Both the position numbers and the translations under genes were made by a program. A stretch of DNA of 64,000 bases from Candidatus Woesearchaeota archaeon (GTDB taxonomy: Archaea; Nanobdellota; Nanobdellia; Woesearchaeales; ARS49): assembly GCA_019323015.1 (NCBI GenBank), contig JAHWHY010000001.1:50908-114907 (forward strand), written 5' to 3'. The notes under the pieces were generated by a model. It made no database searches. It had not been told where the DNA came from and saw nothing but the letters and a program-made list of their open reading frames with translations. Position 1 is the stretch's first letter. Each line of letters starts with the position of its first letter. This document shows positions 40,582 through 49,801 of this stretch, one piece after another.

Positions 40582-41766
40582 TTTCACTATTTTCTGCAAT
40601 TCTTTGATAAAAATGTCACATTCTTCTTCTGTATTATACAAATACAAAGAGGCTCTCACAGAACCCAGCATCTTATGCGCATTAAACCAGGAATGACAGC
40701 AGTGCGCACCGCTTCTCACCATGACATTAGCAGCTTCATCAAGCATAATCGCAACATTATGAGTCTCCATTCCAGGAACATTAAAACTAAAGATACTTCC
40801 CCGCAATACAGGATCTTTAGGGCCTACTAATTCAACAGAATCCCCAACAGCATCTGTAATCCTCTTGTTCAGCTTAAACTCATGAGCAGAAACATTATCC
40901 AGGCCAACTTTTTTCAGGTAATCTGCAGCAGCACCAAAACCCATAATGCCAGCATAATTCTGCAAGCCAGCTTCAAACAAATGAGGCGGCTTCTCAAAAT
41001 CACAAGAAGCATAAGTAGACTCTGAAACAGTACTGCCCCCAACAACAAAAGGCTTTAATTTGGATAATGCGTCTTGTTTGCCGTACAACAAACCAATGCC
41101 GCTCGGGCCAAGCATCTTGTGGCCAGAACAAGCCATGAAATCAACATCAAGCTTCCTGACATCAACAATTTTATGCGGAGCAGACTGGCAGGCATCAAGC
41201 ATAAACAAGCTGCCATTATCATGCGCGACCTTAATCAATTCCTTTGCATCAATACTCGTGCCATCCATATTAGAGGTGTGCACCATTGAAACAATCTTAA
41301 CATCTTTTGTCAACTTGTCATTCAAGGCATCAACATTATTGAATTCAACAACCTCGTGCTTAACACCTTTTTCCTTAAGCAACTGCCAAGGAACAAGATT
41401 AGAATTATGCTCTTTATCAGTTGTCAGAACAACATCCCCTTTCTTTAAATCCAGCGCATTAGCAACAATATTAATTGCTTCTGTTGCGTTTTTTGTGAAA
41501 ATAAGCTCTTCTGCTTTTTTTGCATTAAAAAAATTCTGCAAAGATTTTCTTGCCTTATCAACTGCCTCATCAACCTTCTTGCCAAGCTTATGCATGCTCC
41601 TATCGCCGCAAGCAGGAAAATCATGATAATACTCATTTATCTTATCAATGACCTGTATAGGCCTAAGGCTCTGACACGCATTATCAAAATAAACAACAGG
41701 CTTTCCAGCTAATTTCTTCTTCAGAATCGGAAAATCTTTTCTAATACTTTCAACATTCATCTTCAT
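40570..41766 (-). CDS. sufS: Cysteine desulfurase, SufS type
   Basis: 398 residues, PLP-dependent class V fold. Landmarks: YFDNACQSLRP, FTKNATEAINIVANAL, SMVHTSNMDGT, the PLP lysine in ACSGHKMLGPSGIGLLYGK, and the catalytic Cys loop VRSGAHCCHSW. Delivers sulfur from cysteine for iron-sulfur clusters and thio-modified tRNA. It overlaps the upstream small membrane-protein gene by 4 nt. No SufB, SufC or SufE is visible. Confidence 0.95.
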   Translation of the reverse strand: MKMNVESIRKDFPILKKKLAGKPVVYFDNACQSLRPIQVIDKINEYYHDFPACGDRSMHKLGKKVDEAVDKARKSLQNFFNAKKAEELIFTKNATEAINIVANALDLKKGDVVLTTDKEHNSNLVPWQLLKEKGVKHEVVEFNNVDALNDKLTKDVKIVSMVHTSNMDGTSIDAKELIKVAHDNGSLFMLDACQSAPHKIVDVRKLDVDFMACSGHKMLGPSGIGLLYGKQDALSKLKPFVVGGSTVSESTYASCDFEKPPHLFEAGLQNYAGIMGFGAAADYLKKVGLDNVSAHEFKLNKRITDAVGDSVELVGPKDPVLRGSIFSFNVPGMETHNVAIMLDEAANVMVRSGAHCCHSWFNAHKMLGSVRASLYLYNTEEECDIFIKELQKIVKLLS

Positions 41767-42203
41767 GAACTCTTTTTTTCAACAGGAGTAAACAAGGTTT
41801 CTTTAGAATCCTGTTCAACACAAGGAGCATTGACAGGCTCGTCTCCATCAAATGCGTCATAAACACAAAAACCCTGCGCATTAACCCCATCACAATGACC
41901 ATAACGCGCATAGTTGTAAACACCATATCCTGAATAAAGCAAGCTGGAAATCAACAAAATAACAAAAATCCAAGATATCAACTCAAATCTCTTGTAAATA
42001 AATCTTGCCAAGAACGGGCTTTTTGTAAGCAATCTACCAGTAATCTGGCTTTTCAATCTCTGGTCAAGATTAGTCCTGCACTTCCTGAAAGTGGCTTTTC
42101 TGAAAACACAATCAAAAGCCTCTGCAGCAAGAGGCCTATAGCTCACAGAAAATATAGCCAAAATACTGAATATAATCAATGCCAAAATACATATCATGAA
42201 CAA
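41763..42203 (-). CDS. Two-helix membrane protein with conserved-looking Cys
   Basis: 146 residues: N-terminal helix FMICILALIIFSILAIFSV, a cytoplasmic-looking basic region with two Cys (FDCVFRKATFRKCRTN), a second helix ISWIFVILLISSLLYSGYGV, and an outer tail with three Cys (YGHCDGVNAQGFCVYDAF and APCVEQD). The arrangement would allow thiol chemistry on both membrane faces. Between the thioredoxin-like gene and sufS in one operon, so a role in thiol or sulfur transfer is plausible, not shown. Confidence 0.6.
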   Translation of the reverse strand: MFMICILALIIFSILAIFSVSYRPLAAEAFDCVFRKATFRKCRTNLDQRLKSQITGRLLTKSPFLARFIYKRFELISWIFVILLISSLLYSGYGVYNYARYGHCDGVNAQGFCVYDAFDGDEPVNAPCVEQDSKETLFTPVEKKSS

Positions 42204-42266
42204 TCAGAAAAGCAACCTGCTTTTAAAACTTATGGAAATTATAAAGAAAAAAGATAATAAAAAAAA

Positions 42267-43511
42267 TCAAGCAGTCTCGTTTTCTTCACTGCTTTCTTCT
42301 TCAGGCTCTTCCTCAGAATCATCTGTTGTTTCTTCTTTCAAGCCAACTATCTCGTCTGTCTCAAGATCCTTGTAAACAATGCCTGGAATTGTCTCCAGCT
42401 TTGTTATTACAAACTCATCATTCACGACAGAGCCAATCTGATCCCATACGCCAGTAATTCCAGGATACTCTTCTGCATCACCAGACAAGATAACAGTAGG
42501 AACCTTGGTGATTTCATAATCCTCCAAGAGTTTTTTGCCCTCCTCACTGGAGATATCAACTGTTTTTTCACTGCCATACTTCATCATTAACTGCTGCTCA
42601 AACATGTTCTTAATCATAGCAGTATCAAAGCAATCTTCACAGCTTTCATCAGTCAAATGAGTTATAGAAACAATACCTTTCACAGAATCAGTCTCAATAT
42701 CATAGTAAGGCGGATTAACAGTCCTTAAGACCATCATTCCATCATCTTCTGTAGTGCCAATCTCTTCCCAAGCACTGCTTATCTGGTCATATTCTTTAGC
42801 ATCTTTGGAAAATATCAAAGTAGGAACCTTTGTGATACCATACTTCTCAACAAGCTCTTTTCCTTCATCACTGTCAAACTCAACTGTTGTTTCCTCGCCA
42901 ACAGCCAAACCAAACATCTTCAGATTACCTATCAACGCCTCTAAATCAAAGCAGTCCTCACATCCAGAGTTAACAACCTTTGTCACAGAGATAACACCTT
43001 TTATCTCATCAGCTTCTACATCATAGTAAGGCGGAGGAGTCATATCATAAACCATTGCTCCTTTTCTATTCTCAAAAGGAGGAATTGCCTCTTCAAGAGT
43101 CTCTCCTGAAACAATCTTCAAAACAAATGCAGGCAATCTCTTAAGCTCATACTCTTCAATAAGCTCTTTTCCTTCATCAGAATCATACTCTAAAATCTTG
43201 TCAGACTTGATATCAAGAGCCGGAGCCCCCTTGATTAGTTCAATGACAGTAGAGGCATTCATGCAATGCGTGCATTCAGAATTCTCAATTACATACAGCT
43301 CTACCTCAGGAGCTTCTGCAGTAATTGTGAAATTATCAAGAATTGCCTTTTCTTCTTTCTTTTCCTCTGACTCAGGCAATTCTATCACATCATAATAGAA
43401 AAGCCCTGCAATAATCAATATTACAATCAGGCCGAGCAGGCAATACCCTGCTGTTTTCTTGTCTATCTTGTAAAAATCTTCATTCTTTGTATTCTTCTTA
43501 TGCTTTTTCAT
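42267..43511 (-). CDS. Membrane-anchored protein with three thioredoxin-like domains
   Basis: 414 residues from the ATG after GGGGGATATTT. A single TM helix (about 22-41) precedes three tandem thioredoxin-like units. Each has a CxxC (C80THC83, C184EDC187, C291EDC294), a conserved partner segment DSDEGKEL or SSEEGKKL, and a cis-Pro strand (RLPAFVL, KVPTLIF, KVPTVIL). The C-terminal 20 residues are acidic. It should act outside the membrane as a thiol oxidase, reductase or isomerase. The CEDC sites are unusual and could make a low-potential disulfide. First gene of the sufS operon. Confidence 0.78.
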   Translation of the reverse strand: MKKHKKNTKNEDFYKIDKKTAGYCLLGLIVILIIAGLFYYDVIELPESEEKKEEKAILDNFTITAEAPEVELYVIENSECTHCMNASTVIELIKGAPALDIKSDKILEYDSDEGKELIEEYELKRLPAFVLKIVSGETLEEAIPPFENRKGAMVYDMTPPPYYDVEADEIKGVISVTKVVNSGCEDCFDLEALIGNLKMFGLAVGEETTVEFDSDEGKELVEKYGITKVPTLIFSKDAKEYDQISSAWEEIGTTEDDGMMVLRTVNPPYYDIETDSVKGIVSITHLTDESCEDCFDTAMIKNMFEQQLMMKYGSEKTVDISSEEGKKLLEDYEITKVPTVILSGDAEEYPGITGVWDQIGSVVNDEFVITKLETIPGIVYKDLETDEIVGLKEETTDDSEEEPEEESSEENETA

Positions 43512-43608
43512 AAATATCCCCCTTAATAGCCTAATAAGCCCTGTAATAAAGAACTCATATTTATGTTTTGTGATAAGATTTAAATACTCTGCTTTAAAAA
43601 TAAAGAGT

Positions 43609-45312
43609 ATGGACAAGAAAATAAAAGCAGACATAAGGAACTGGGCACTGCAAAATGCATTAAAATACAGTGGAACAGCCAATCAAGGCGCTGTAATAGG
43701 CAAATTACTTAGTGCAAATCCAGACCTTAAAAAGGAACTAAAGACACTTGGAAAAGAAATAAGCACAATCATATCTGAAGTAAACAAACTAGGGGAAGAA
43801 AAGCAGAGAAAAGAACTAGAGAAAAACGCCCCTGAATTGCTAGAAGAAAAGCCAAAAGAAAAAAGAGAAGGGCTAAAGCCACTAAAAGATGCAAAAGAAG
43901 GAAAAGTTGCAGTAAGATTCGCGCCATCACCATCAGGACCGCTGCATCTAGGGCATGCATACGGCTTAAGCATTAATTCTGAATATGCCAGAATGTACAA
44001 AGGCAAATTATTCCTAAGAATTGAGGACACTGACCCCTCAAACATATATGAGCCAGGATATGAACTAGTGCCAACAGATGCAAAATGGCTCACAAAAGAC
44101 AATGTTGCAGAGACACTTTTCCAGTCAGACCGGCTTGGATATTATTATGACCACATGGAAAAATTGATTTCAGCAGGAAACGCATATGTATGCACCTGCG
44201 ACCCAGATGAATTCAGGGAAATGATAAGCAAGAAAAAAGCATGCCCCTGCAGGGAATTATCTATCAAAGAACAAGAAGCAAGATGGGCAAAAATGTTCGG
44301 AGAATACAAGCCAGGAGAAGCAGTGTGCAGGATAAAAACAGATGTTGCTCACAAGAACCCTGCAATGAGAGACTGGCCAGCAATGCGAATAAATGACCAT
44401 GTCCACCCAAGACAAGGCACAAAACACAGAGTGTGGCCATTGATGAACTTCAGCGTTGCAATAGACGACCACCTGCTTGGATTGACACATGTAATAAACG
44501 GCAAAGAGCATGCAGACGGGGCAAAAAGACAAAAATACATCTTTGATTACTTTAAATGGAAACGACCCACGTATATAAATTGGGGAAGAATAAACTTTGT
44601 AGGGCTTGAACTCAGCTGCTCAAAAACAAAACAAAAAATAGAGTACGGGGAATATGATGACTGGGATGACATAAGACTGCCATTCATGCCAGCACTAAGA
44701 AGAAGAGGATTCCAGCCAGGAGCATTCATCAAATTTGCAGTAGACATCGGCCTGACACTAACAGACAAAACAGTCACAAAAGAAGAATTCTTCAAGACAC
44801 TAGAGGCATTTAACAAAGAAATAATCGACCCTGTGTCAGACAGATACTTTTTTGTAGAGGATCCGATAGAAGTCACAATATCCAAAGCACCAACACAAGA
44901 CATAGCACTGAAATTACACCCAGACAAGCTTGAAAAAGGAATGCGGGTGTTCAAGTGCAATGAAAAATTCTATCTCGCAAGAGCAGACAATAAAATCCTG
45001 AAAGCAAACAAACTTTATAGACTTATGGACTGCCTAAATTTCAAGAAAAAAGGACAAGAGCTTGTTTTTGAAGGGAAAAATTATTCAGATTATAAGGATA
45101 AAGGAGAGATGATAATACACTGGCTGCCTGTTTCAAAAGACCTTGTTGATGTAGAGGTCTTGATGCCAGACAAAACAACAGTAAAAGGACTTGGGGAAGC
45201 AGGCTTGAGCAAACTAAAAGCAGGAGATATTGTACAATTAGAGAGATTCGGATTCTGCAGATTAGACGCGAAAAAAGGAAAAAAACTGAAATTCTGGTTT
45301 ACTCACAGGTAA
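43609..45312 (+). CDS. gltX: Glutamyl-tRNA synthetase (archaeal type)
   Basis: 567 residues from the ATG after AAAGAG, with TATA-like GATTTAAATAC about 28 bp upstream. The class I HIGH motif is RFAPSPSGPLHLGHAYG (about 101-117), then LRIEDTDPSN, and the KMSKS position reads ELSCSKTKQ, followed by the archaeal/GlnRS-like C-terminal beta-barrels. Charges tRNA-Glu and probably tRNA-Gln for later amidation. The N-terminal 95 residues form the usual helical extension. Divergent from the thioredoxin-like gene. Confidence 0.95.
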   Translation: MDKKIKADIRNWALQNALKYSGTANQGAVIGKLLSANPDLKKELKTLGKEISTIISEVNKLGEEKQRKELEKNAPELLEEKPKEKREGLKPLKDAKEGKVAVRFAPSPSGPLHLGHAYGLSINSEYARMYKGKLFLRIEDTDPSNIYEPGYELVPTDAKWLTKDNVAETLFQSDRLGYYYDHMEKLISAGNAYVCTCDPDEFREMISKKKACPCRELSIKEQEARWAKMFGEYKPGEAVCRIKTDVAHKNPAMRDWPAMRINDHVHPRQGTKHRVWPLMNFSVAIDDHLLGLTHVINGKEHADGAKRQKYIFDYFKWKRPTYINWGRINFVGLELSCSKTKQKIEYGEYDDWDDIRLPFMPALRRRGFQPGAFIKFAVDIGLTLTDKTVTKEEFFKTLEAFNKEIIDPVSDRYFFVEDPIEVTISKAPTQDIALKLHPDKLEKGMRVFKCNEKFYLARADNKILKANKLYRLMDCLNFKKKGQELVFEGKNYSDYKDKGEMIIHWLPVSKDLVDVEVLMPDKTTVKGLGEAGLSKLKAGDIVQLERFGFCRLDAKKGKKLKFWFTHR

Positions 45313-45377
45313 AATGGAAAAACTTAAATAAAAAGTTTTACTAGTTATTTTTAATGTAATGAATAAGGTGAGATACA

Positions 45378-45818
45378 ATGAAAAATAACCCGCAAGATGT
45401 TTTAAAAAAAGACCCTAATGCTTTATTTGGCATGCAAGTTCGCAGCGAGCAATTTGCCAACTTGACTCTGCAAGAGACATCAGACGCAGTTAAATTAATT
45501 ATCGGCGGAGTTAAAAAGACTGGTTTTGCAGCCATGAACCAAGAGCGTATCGAAAATGCAATGGACATGCTGCGAGTTAAAATTTTATCAATAAAAGAAC
45601 CTTTTAATGAAACAGACAGCTGGCTTAAAAATTGCACAGTTCTTCTTGATAATGGGATTAAACAATTAAAGGGGCTTACAACAGGGGCAAACGCTGAAAA
45701 AAAGAATGAAGAAATAATTACTGCTGTCATTGAATGTATTGATGGCATAATCGCAATGCAAGCCAATATTCGCAAACAGAAAGAAAAACTTGCAGAAGCA
45801 ATTCACTTGCTGACATAA
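45378..45818 (+). CDS. Hypothetical helical protein
   Basis: 146 residues, all-helical prediction, preceded by AAGGTGAGATACA. Segments such as FANLTLQETSDAVKLIIGG and NEEIITAVIECIDGIIAMQA suggest a helical bundle; no Cys cluster, TM helix or signal peptide. I do not recognise a family. Own AT-rich promoter CTTAAATAAAAAG. Confidence 0.5.
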   Translation: MKNNPQDVLKKDPNALFGMQVRSEQFANLTLQETSDAVKLIIGGVKKTGFAAMNQERIENAMDMLRVKILSIKEPFNETDSWLKNCTVLLDNGIKQLKGLTTGANAEKKNEEIITAVIECIDGIIAMQANIRKQKEKLAEAIHLLT

Positions 45819-45920
45819 TCAAGCTAAAAAAGAAAATTAGCAGATACTACTAATTTTGCGTAATATTTAAATATTAGAAGCCAAAAAAAACAAGAATAAA
45901 GATAGTGAGGTGGAATAAAA

Positions 45921-46082
45921 ATGTTAATAGTAAAAGCAAAGATAAAAGAAATAGTAGGCGAAGCAAATGTTGCAGGAGATTTCGCAGAAGCACTTGACAA
46001 GAAAGTAGAGCAATTAGTCAAGGACGCTGTTGAAAGAGCAAAAGCAAACAACAGAAGAACAGTAATGGCAAAAGACCTATAA
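45921..46082 (+). CDS. Short histone-fold protein (DUF1931-like)
   Basis: 53 residues after GAGGTGGAATAAAA. LIVKAKIKEIVGEANVAGDF, then EALDKKVEQLVKDAVERAKA and the end NRRTVMAKDL match the histone fold: a short first helix, a long central helix and the R-T-V-x-x-x-D-L strand-loop that contacts DNA. Archaeal histones have about 66-70 residues, so this is a reduced form, close to the DUF1931 histone-like proteins. It probably dimerises and binds DNA; the trimmed first helix may alter wrapping. Its stop overlaps the convergent gene by 6 bp. Confidence 0.75.
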   Translation: MLIVKAKIKEIVGEANVAGDFAEALDKKVEQLVKDAVERAKANNRRTVMAKDL

Positions 46083-46610
46083 TTTTTTTGCCTTAATTTT
46101 TAACTTTTGCTTAAGCTTCTTAATTTTAGTTTCTATTGATTTCAAACGCATCTTAGAAACTTTCTTGTCTTTTTTTGCAGAAGCATAAAGCTTCTCAAGA
46201 TTCTTGATAGCATCTCTTAAGCCAGCCAGCTCTTCTCTCCTGGAAGCCATCTTTTTCTTTATCTTCAGCTCAAGCTCAAGAATCCTTCTTTTTCTCGCTT
46301 CTTTAGTATTAAGGTACTTTTCAAGCTTGCCTTCAAGCTTGTCAATCTTCTCAACTAATTCCCTGTGGTGCTCATCCTCTGTCTTTTGAGAAGTGATGAT
46401 CTTTTTCTCAGTTGCAATAGCTTCTGCAATATCTTTTTCTAAATCAACAACATGCTTTTTGATTGTCTTAGTGCTAATTTTTTTCAGCGCAGAAATCTGG
46501 GCAGCAAGCTTCTGCTTTGCAAACTCTCTCTGGTCTATTTTATGTTTTGCAAGACTAAGATAAAGAAGCAAAGACTTTGTCTTGGCCAGATCAACATCTG
46601 AAGAAATCAT
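46077..46610 (-). CDS. Coiled-coil protein
   Basis: 177 residues, almost entirely charged heptads (KKHVVDLEKDIAEAIATEKK, then EDEHHRELVEKIDKLEGKLE) with a Lys-rich end (KLKQKLKIKAKKL). No enzymatic motif. Overlaps the upstream coiled-coil/Pro-rich gene by 4 nt, so the two are co-expressed and may form a hetero-complex. Located directly downstream of the thermosome gene set. Function unknown. Confidence 0.6.
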   Translation of the reverse strand: MISSDVDLAKTKSLLLYLSLAKHKIDQREFAKQKLAAQISALKKISTKTIKKHVVDLEKDIAEAIATEKKIITSQKTEDEHHRELVEKIDKLEGKLEKYLNTKEARKRRILELELKIKKKMASRREELAGLRDAIKNLEKLYASAKKDKKVSKMRLKSIETKIKKLKQKLKIKAKKL

Positions 46611-47191
46611 ATTATTCCAAATCTCTTTTTCCTAGGAGGCTTTGGAGGAGTCCTTGGAGGCGGCATGCCAGGCCTTGGCGGCATTGGAGCACCAGGTCTT
46701 GGCGGTGGCCCAGCAGGAGGTCTCGGAGGAGCTCCTGGCGGCATTCCTGAAGGCCTAGGAGGACCCATTGTACTAGAAGGCGGACCAACTGGCCTAGGAG
46801 GCATTCCAGGCGGCATTCCTGGAGGCTCAAGTTCAGGCTTTTTTTCTTTTTTCATGCCCTTCACAATATCTGCCAGAGCAACCATTCCTTCTGCAATATC
46901 AGCCTGCTGCTCCTGCAGTGTCTCCATCTTTTCCATCAACGGCTTCATCTTTTCCTTGAAACCCAGACCAATCTCCTCTGTTCTTATGTCGTGCCGTGCC
47001 TCATCAAAAATCTGCAGTAACTTGTCTAGTTTCTTGTTTAATTCAATAAGAGAAATACGCAATTTTTTAGTTGGTGTAATCTCAAACTCTTTTAGCTTTC
47101 TCAGCTCTTCTTTCAGGTCTTCGATTTCCCTATGCGGCAGAAGCTCATATTCTTCTGTCTCAGCAGAATGTTTAGCTTTTTTGACCATCAT
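46607..47191 (-). CDS. Coiled-coil protein with Pro/Gly/Met-rich tail
   Basis: 194 residues (a second ATG one codon on is possible). The first 115 are coiled coil (REIEDLKEELRKLKEFEITP, LRISLIELNKKLDKLLQIFD). The last 75 are low complexity, built from [23 protein letters not shown] and PPRPGMPPP, ending in KKRFGII. A 23-bp DNA segment of this tail (46797-46819) is identical to the 3-prime end of the adjacent thermosome gene. The tail is disordered and could mediate clustering or chaperonin contact. Confidence 0.6.
   Translation of the reverse strand: MMVKKAKHSAETEEYELLPHREIEDLKEELRKLKEFEITPTKKLRISLIELNKKLDKLLQIFDEARHDIRTEEIGLGFKEKMKPLMEKMETLQEQQADIAEGMVALADIVKGMKKEKKPELEPPGMPPGMPPRPVGPPSSTMGPPRPSGMPPGAPPRPPAGPPPRPGAPMPPRPGMPPPRTPPKPPRKKRFGII
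46797..46819 (-). repeat. 23-bp repeat shared with the thermosome 3-prime end
   Basis: Identical to 47265-47287 on the same strand. Encodes GMPPGMPP in both proteins. Suggests recent sequence exchange or slippage between neighbouring genes. Confidence 0.75.
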
Positions 47192-47254
47192 ATCACCATC
47201 TTTTTTATTATATACTCCAAAATATACTATATTTATAAATATTTCGTTAAAAAA

Positions 47255-48880
47255 TCAGCCCATTGGAGGCATTCCAGGCGGCATTCCCTGCGAATCAGGA
47301 ACTTTGCCGCCAGCAGCAATCACATCATCAATCCTGAGAATCATCTCAGCAACTTCTGAAGCAGAACTGATTGCCTGAGTCTTAATCTGCAGAGGCTCAA
47401 TAACACCTGCATTCCAGGCATCAACTGTCTTGCCTGTAAACACATTGATTCCTGCCCAAACCTTTTTCTGGTCATGAGCAGCCTTTAAGTCAGTCAAAAC
47501 ATTAATCGGATCAAGACCTGCATTCTCTGCAAGAGTCCTTGGAATAATCTCTAAAGCATTTGCAAAAGCAAGAACAGCCAATTGCTCCCTGCCTGACAAG
47601 GAATTAGCAAATTTTCTCAAGCGCCTTGCAACCTCTATCTCAGGAGAGCCAGCACCGCCAACAACTTTTCCTTTTTTCAGTGCAGAGGCAACATCACCAA
47701 TAGCATCTGTCATTGCACGCTTGACCTCATCAACAATATGCTCTGTCCCTCCTCTGACTAAAATAGTGACAGACTTTGGATTCTTGCATCCTGTTACAAA
47801 AATTAATTCTTCGTCTCCTACTTTCTTTTCCTCAATAAGGCCTGCTTTGCCTAAGTCATTTGCATTCAAATCATCAAAATTAGTGACAATCCTAGCACTA
47901 GTAGCTCTTGAAATAGCTTCCATGTCGCTCTTTTTCACTCTTCTAGCAGCAAGAATTCCTTTTTTTGCAAGAAAGTGCTGTGCAATATCATCAATGCCCT
48001 TTTGGCAGAAAACAACACTTGCACCTGACTTAGCAACCTTGTCAACCAAAGCAAGAATCATCTTTTCTTCCTGCTCAATAAAAGCCTGCATCTGCATAGG
48101 ATCTGTAATTGAAATCTTAGCATCAATCTCTGTGTCCTTAATTTCAATAGGAGAATCAAGCAAAGCAATCTTTGCATTGCTTACAACCTTAGGCATTCCA
48201 GGATGAACAACTTCCTTTTCTATCACAACACCGTCAATAAGATTAGTGTCTTCAACAGAACCGCCGACCTTTTTTTCTAATTTAATGTGGTCTGTGTCAA
48301 AAGAAATTTCAGAATCTTGTTTCTCAATAACTTTTTTTACTGCTTTTATCGCGATTTCACTTAGTTTTTCCTTAGCTGATTCAGCACCCTTGCCGTATAT
48401 CGCAGTCATTGCAACTTTTTTTAGTATAGATTCTTCTTTTTCTGTCACAGCAACACCAATATTCTGAAGAATCTCCTGTGCCTTGACAGCAGCCTGCCTA
48501 TAGCCCCTCACAATAACAGTAGGGTGAACATTCTGCTCAAGCAAGGTTTCTGCTTGTTTTAGCAATTCACCTGCAATAACAACTGCAGTGGTTGTTCCGT
48601 CGCCAATCTCAGCTTCCTGAGTCTTAGCAACCTCTACAATCATCTTGGCAGCAGGATGTTCAATCTGCATCTCTTCAAGAATTGTCACGCCGTCATTTGT
48701 GACAGTAATATCTCCCATGCCATCAACAAGCATCTTGTCCATGCCTTTAGGTCCTAAAGTGGTCCTTACTGTCTCTGCAACAAGCTTTGCAGCCATGATG
48801 TTATTTTTTTGCGCAGTCCTTCCACTAGACCTTTGAGTGCCTTCTGGCAGTATGAATATAGGTTGTACATCTTTAGACAT
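47255..48880 (-). CDS. ths: Thermosome / group II chaperonin subunit
   Basis: 541 residues, complete: [20 protein letters not shown] (P-loop-like), [35 protein letters not shown], and [20 protein letters not shown] near residue 395. The C-terminal flexible tail normally has GGM repeats; here it is [10 protein letters not shown]. Folds proteins in an 8- or 9-fold double ring. Only one subunit gene is visible. Preceded by GGGGGGATTAT and TATA-like TTTATAA. Confidence 0.98.
   Translation of the reverse strand: MSKDVQPIFILPEGTQRSSGRTAQKNNIMAAKLVAETVRTTLGPKGMDKMLVDGMGDITVTNDGVTILEEMQIEHPAAKMIVEVAKTQEAEIGDGTTTAVVIAGELLKQAETLLEQNVHPTVIVRGYRQAAVKAQEILQNIGVAVTEKEESILKKVAMTAIYGKGAESAKEKLSEIAIKAVKKVIEKQDSEISFDTDHIKLEKKVGGSVEDTNLIDGVVIEKEVVHPGMPKVVSNAKIALLDSPIEIKDTEIDAKISITDPMQMQAFIEQEEKMILALVDKVAKSGASVVFCQKGIDDIAQHFLAKKGILAARRVKKSDMEAISRATSARIVTNFDDLNANDLGKAGLIEEKKVGDEELIFVTGCKNPKSVTILVRGGTEHIVDEVKRAMTDAIGDVASALKKGKVVGGAGSPEIEVARRLRKFANSLSGREQLAVLAFANALEIIPRTLAENAGLDPINVLTDLKAAHDQKKVWAGINVFTGKTVDAWNAGVIEPLQIKTQAISSASEVAEMILRIDDVIAAGGKVPDSQGMPPGMPPMG
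47265..47287 (-). repeat. 23-bp repeat, thermosome copy
   Basis: Identical to 46797-46819; lies in the codons for the C-terminal GMPPGMPP tail of the chaperonin. Confidence 0.75.
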
Positions 48881-48947
48881 TATAATCCCCCCAATTTACA
48901 AGAAAATCTGAGTGAGAGGTTATTTATAAAGCTTGCGAATTCTAATA

Positions 48948-49409
48948 CTAGCATTCATCTTCTAGCAGTGCAATGTCATCAAGATATAAGTCATCCCTGC
49001 CTTCTTGCTCATGAGGCTGTGTTTCAAGCTTCATTCTGGCTTCTTTTACCCGGCGTTCTATTTTCTTATCCTCATAATCATACACGATAAAACGCTTAAA
49101 ACCGCCTCTGCCCTTCAGTTTAAGAAGACCAACATATTTTTTACCATTTGCATCAACAGGGCGAGGCGTTTCTCCATCATACCTGAAAAGAAAAATAGAG
49201 TCTTTTTTTGGGTCCCTTGCTTCTTTAACTAACTTGTTGATTGTTTTTCTATAAAACTTTTTGCCTTCTACAGTAATAAACCTCTTTCCGATGCTTGCAT
49301 CTTCCCTAACAGTTAATCTTAATTCAAAAGCAGCTGCGCTAGTATCATTTGCCAAAGAATCCTCTAATGGCTCTGCACGCTCATATGCCTTATGTCTTCC
49401 ACTCACCAT
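48948..49409 (-). CDS. Hypothetical protein
   Basis: 153 residues, soluble, mixed alpha-beta. Segments: FELRLTVREDASIGKRFITV, KFYRKTINKLVKEARDPKKD, FLFRYDGETPRPVDANGKKY and YVGLLKLKGRGGFKRFIVYD. The run of basic and aromatic residues could bind RNA or DNA. No family recognised. Directly upstream of the thermosome gene, on the same strand but separated by 67 bp and a separate promoter. Confidence 0.5.
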   Translation of the reverse strand: MVSGRHKAYERAEPLEDSLANDTSAAAFELRLTVREDASIGKRFITVEGKKFYRKTINKLVKEARDPKKDSIFLFRYDGETPRPVDANGKKYVGLLKLKGRGGFKRFIVYDYEDKKIERRVKEARMKLETQPHEQEGRDDLYLDDIALLEDEC

Positions 49410-49466
49410 TTGTAATTACCCCCTGATTTTAAGAGGAAAAAGAAACAAGTATATAAAATTTATTAA

Positions 49467-49700
49467 TTAAAAAAAAGAAATTTCATGATCCTCTTCATCA
49501 CTTGCTTCATACACGCGGTCTTTAAGCCGGTTCTTAATTGCAAACAATTCTGGATCTTTTGAAATATGTTTGTGCACTTCTTCTGGCGTACATCCAAGCA
49601 TATATGCAGACTCCACAGTTGCATGAAGCATTGCAGCATCTGCCTCTTCTGCTGTTTCTTCCCTGCGGTCTTGTGTAAAAATCCTTGTCAAATCAATCAT
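49467..49700 (-). CDS. Small acidic hypothetical protein
   Basis: 77 residues from the ATG behind GAGGAAG; the upstream frame extension lacks a ribosome-binding site. Composition is acidic and helical (REETAEEADAAMLHATVESA, CTPEEVHKHISKDPELFAIK). No TM helix, no metal site. Unknown function. Confidence 0.5.
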   Translation of the reverse strand: MIDLTRIFTQDRREETAEEADAAMLHATVESAYMLGCTPEEVHKHISKDPELFAIKNRLKDRVYEASDEEDHEISFF

Positions 49701-49801
49701 TTTTGTCTTCCTCCACGAATATAATAATCCAGAGAAAAGAGCCGGCATTTATAAAAGTTGTGACCAAAAAGATTATAAAGGGGGTTTCATCCCTCAAAAA
49801 C

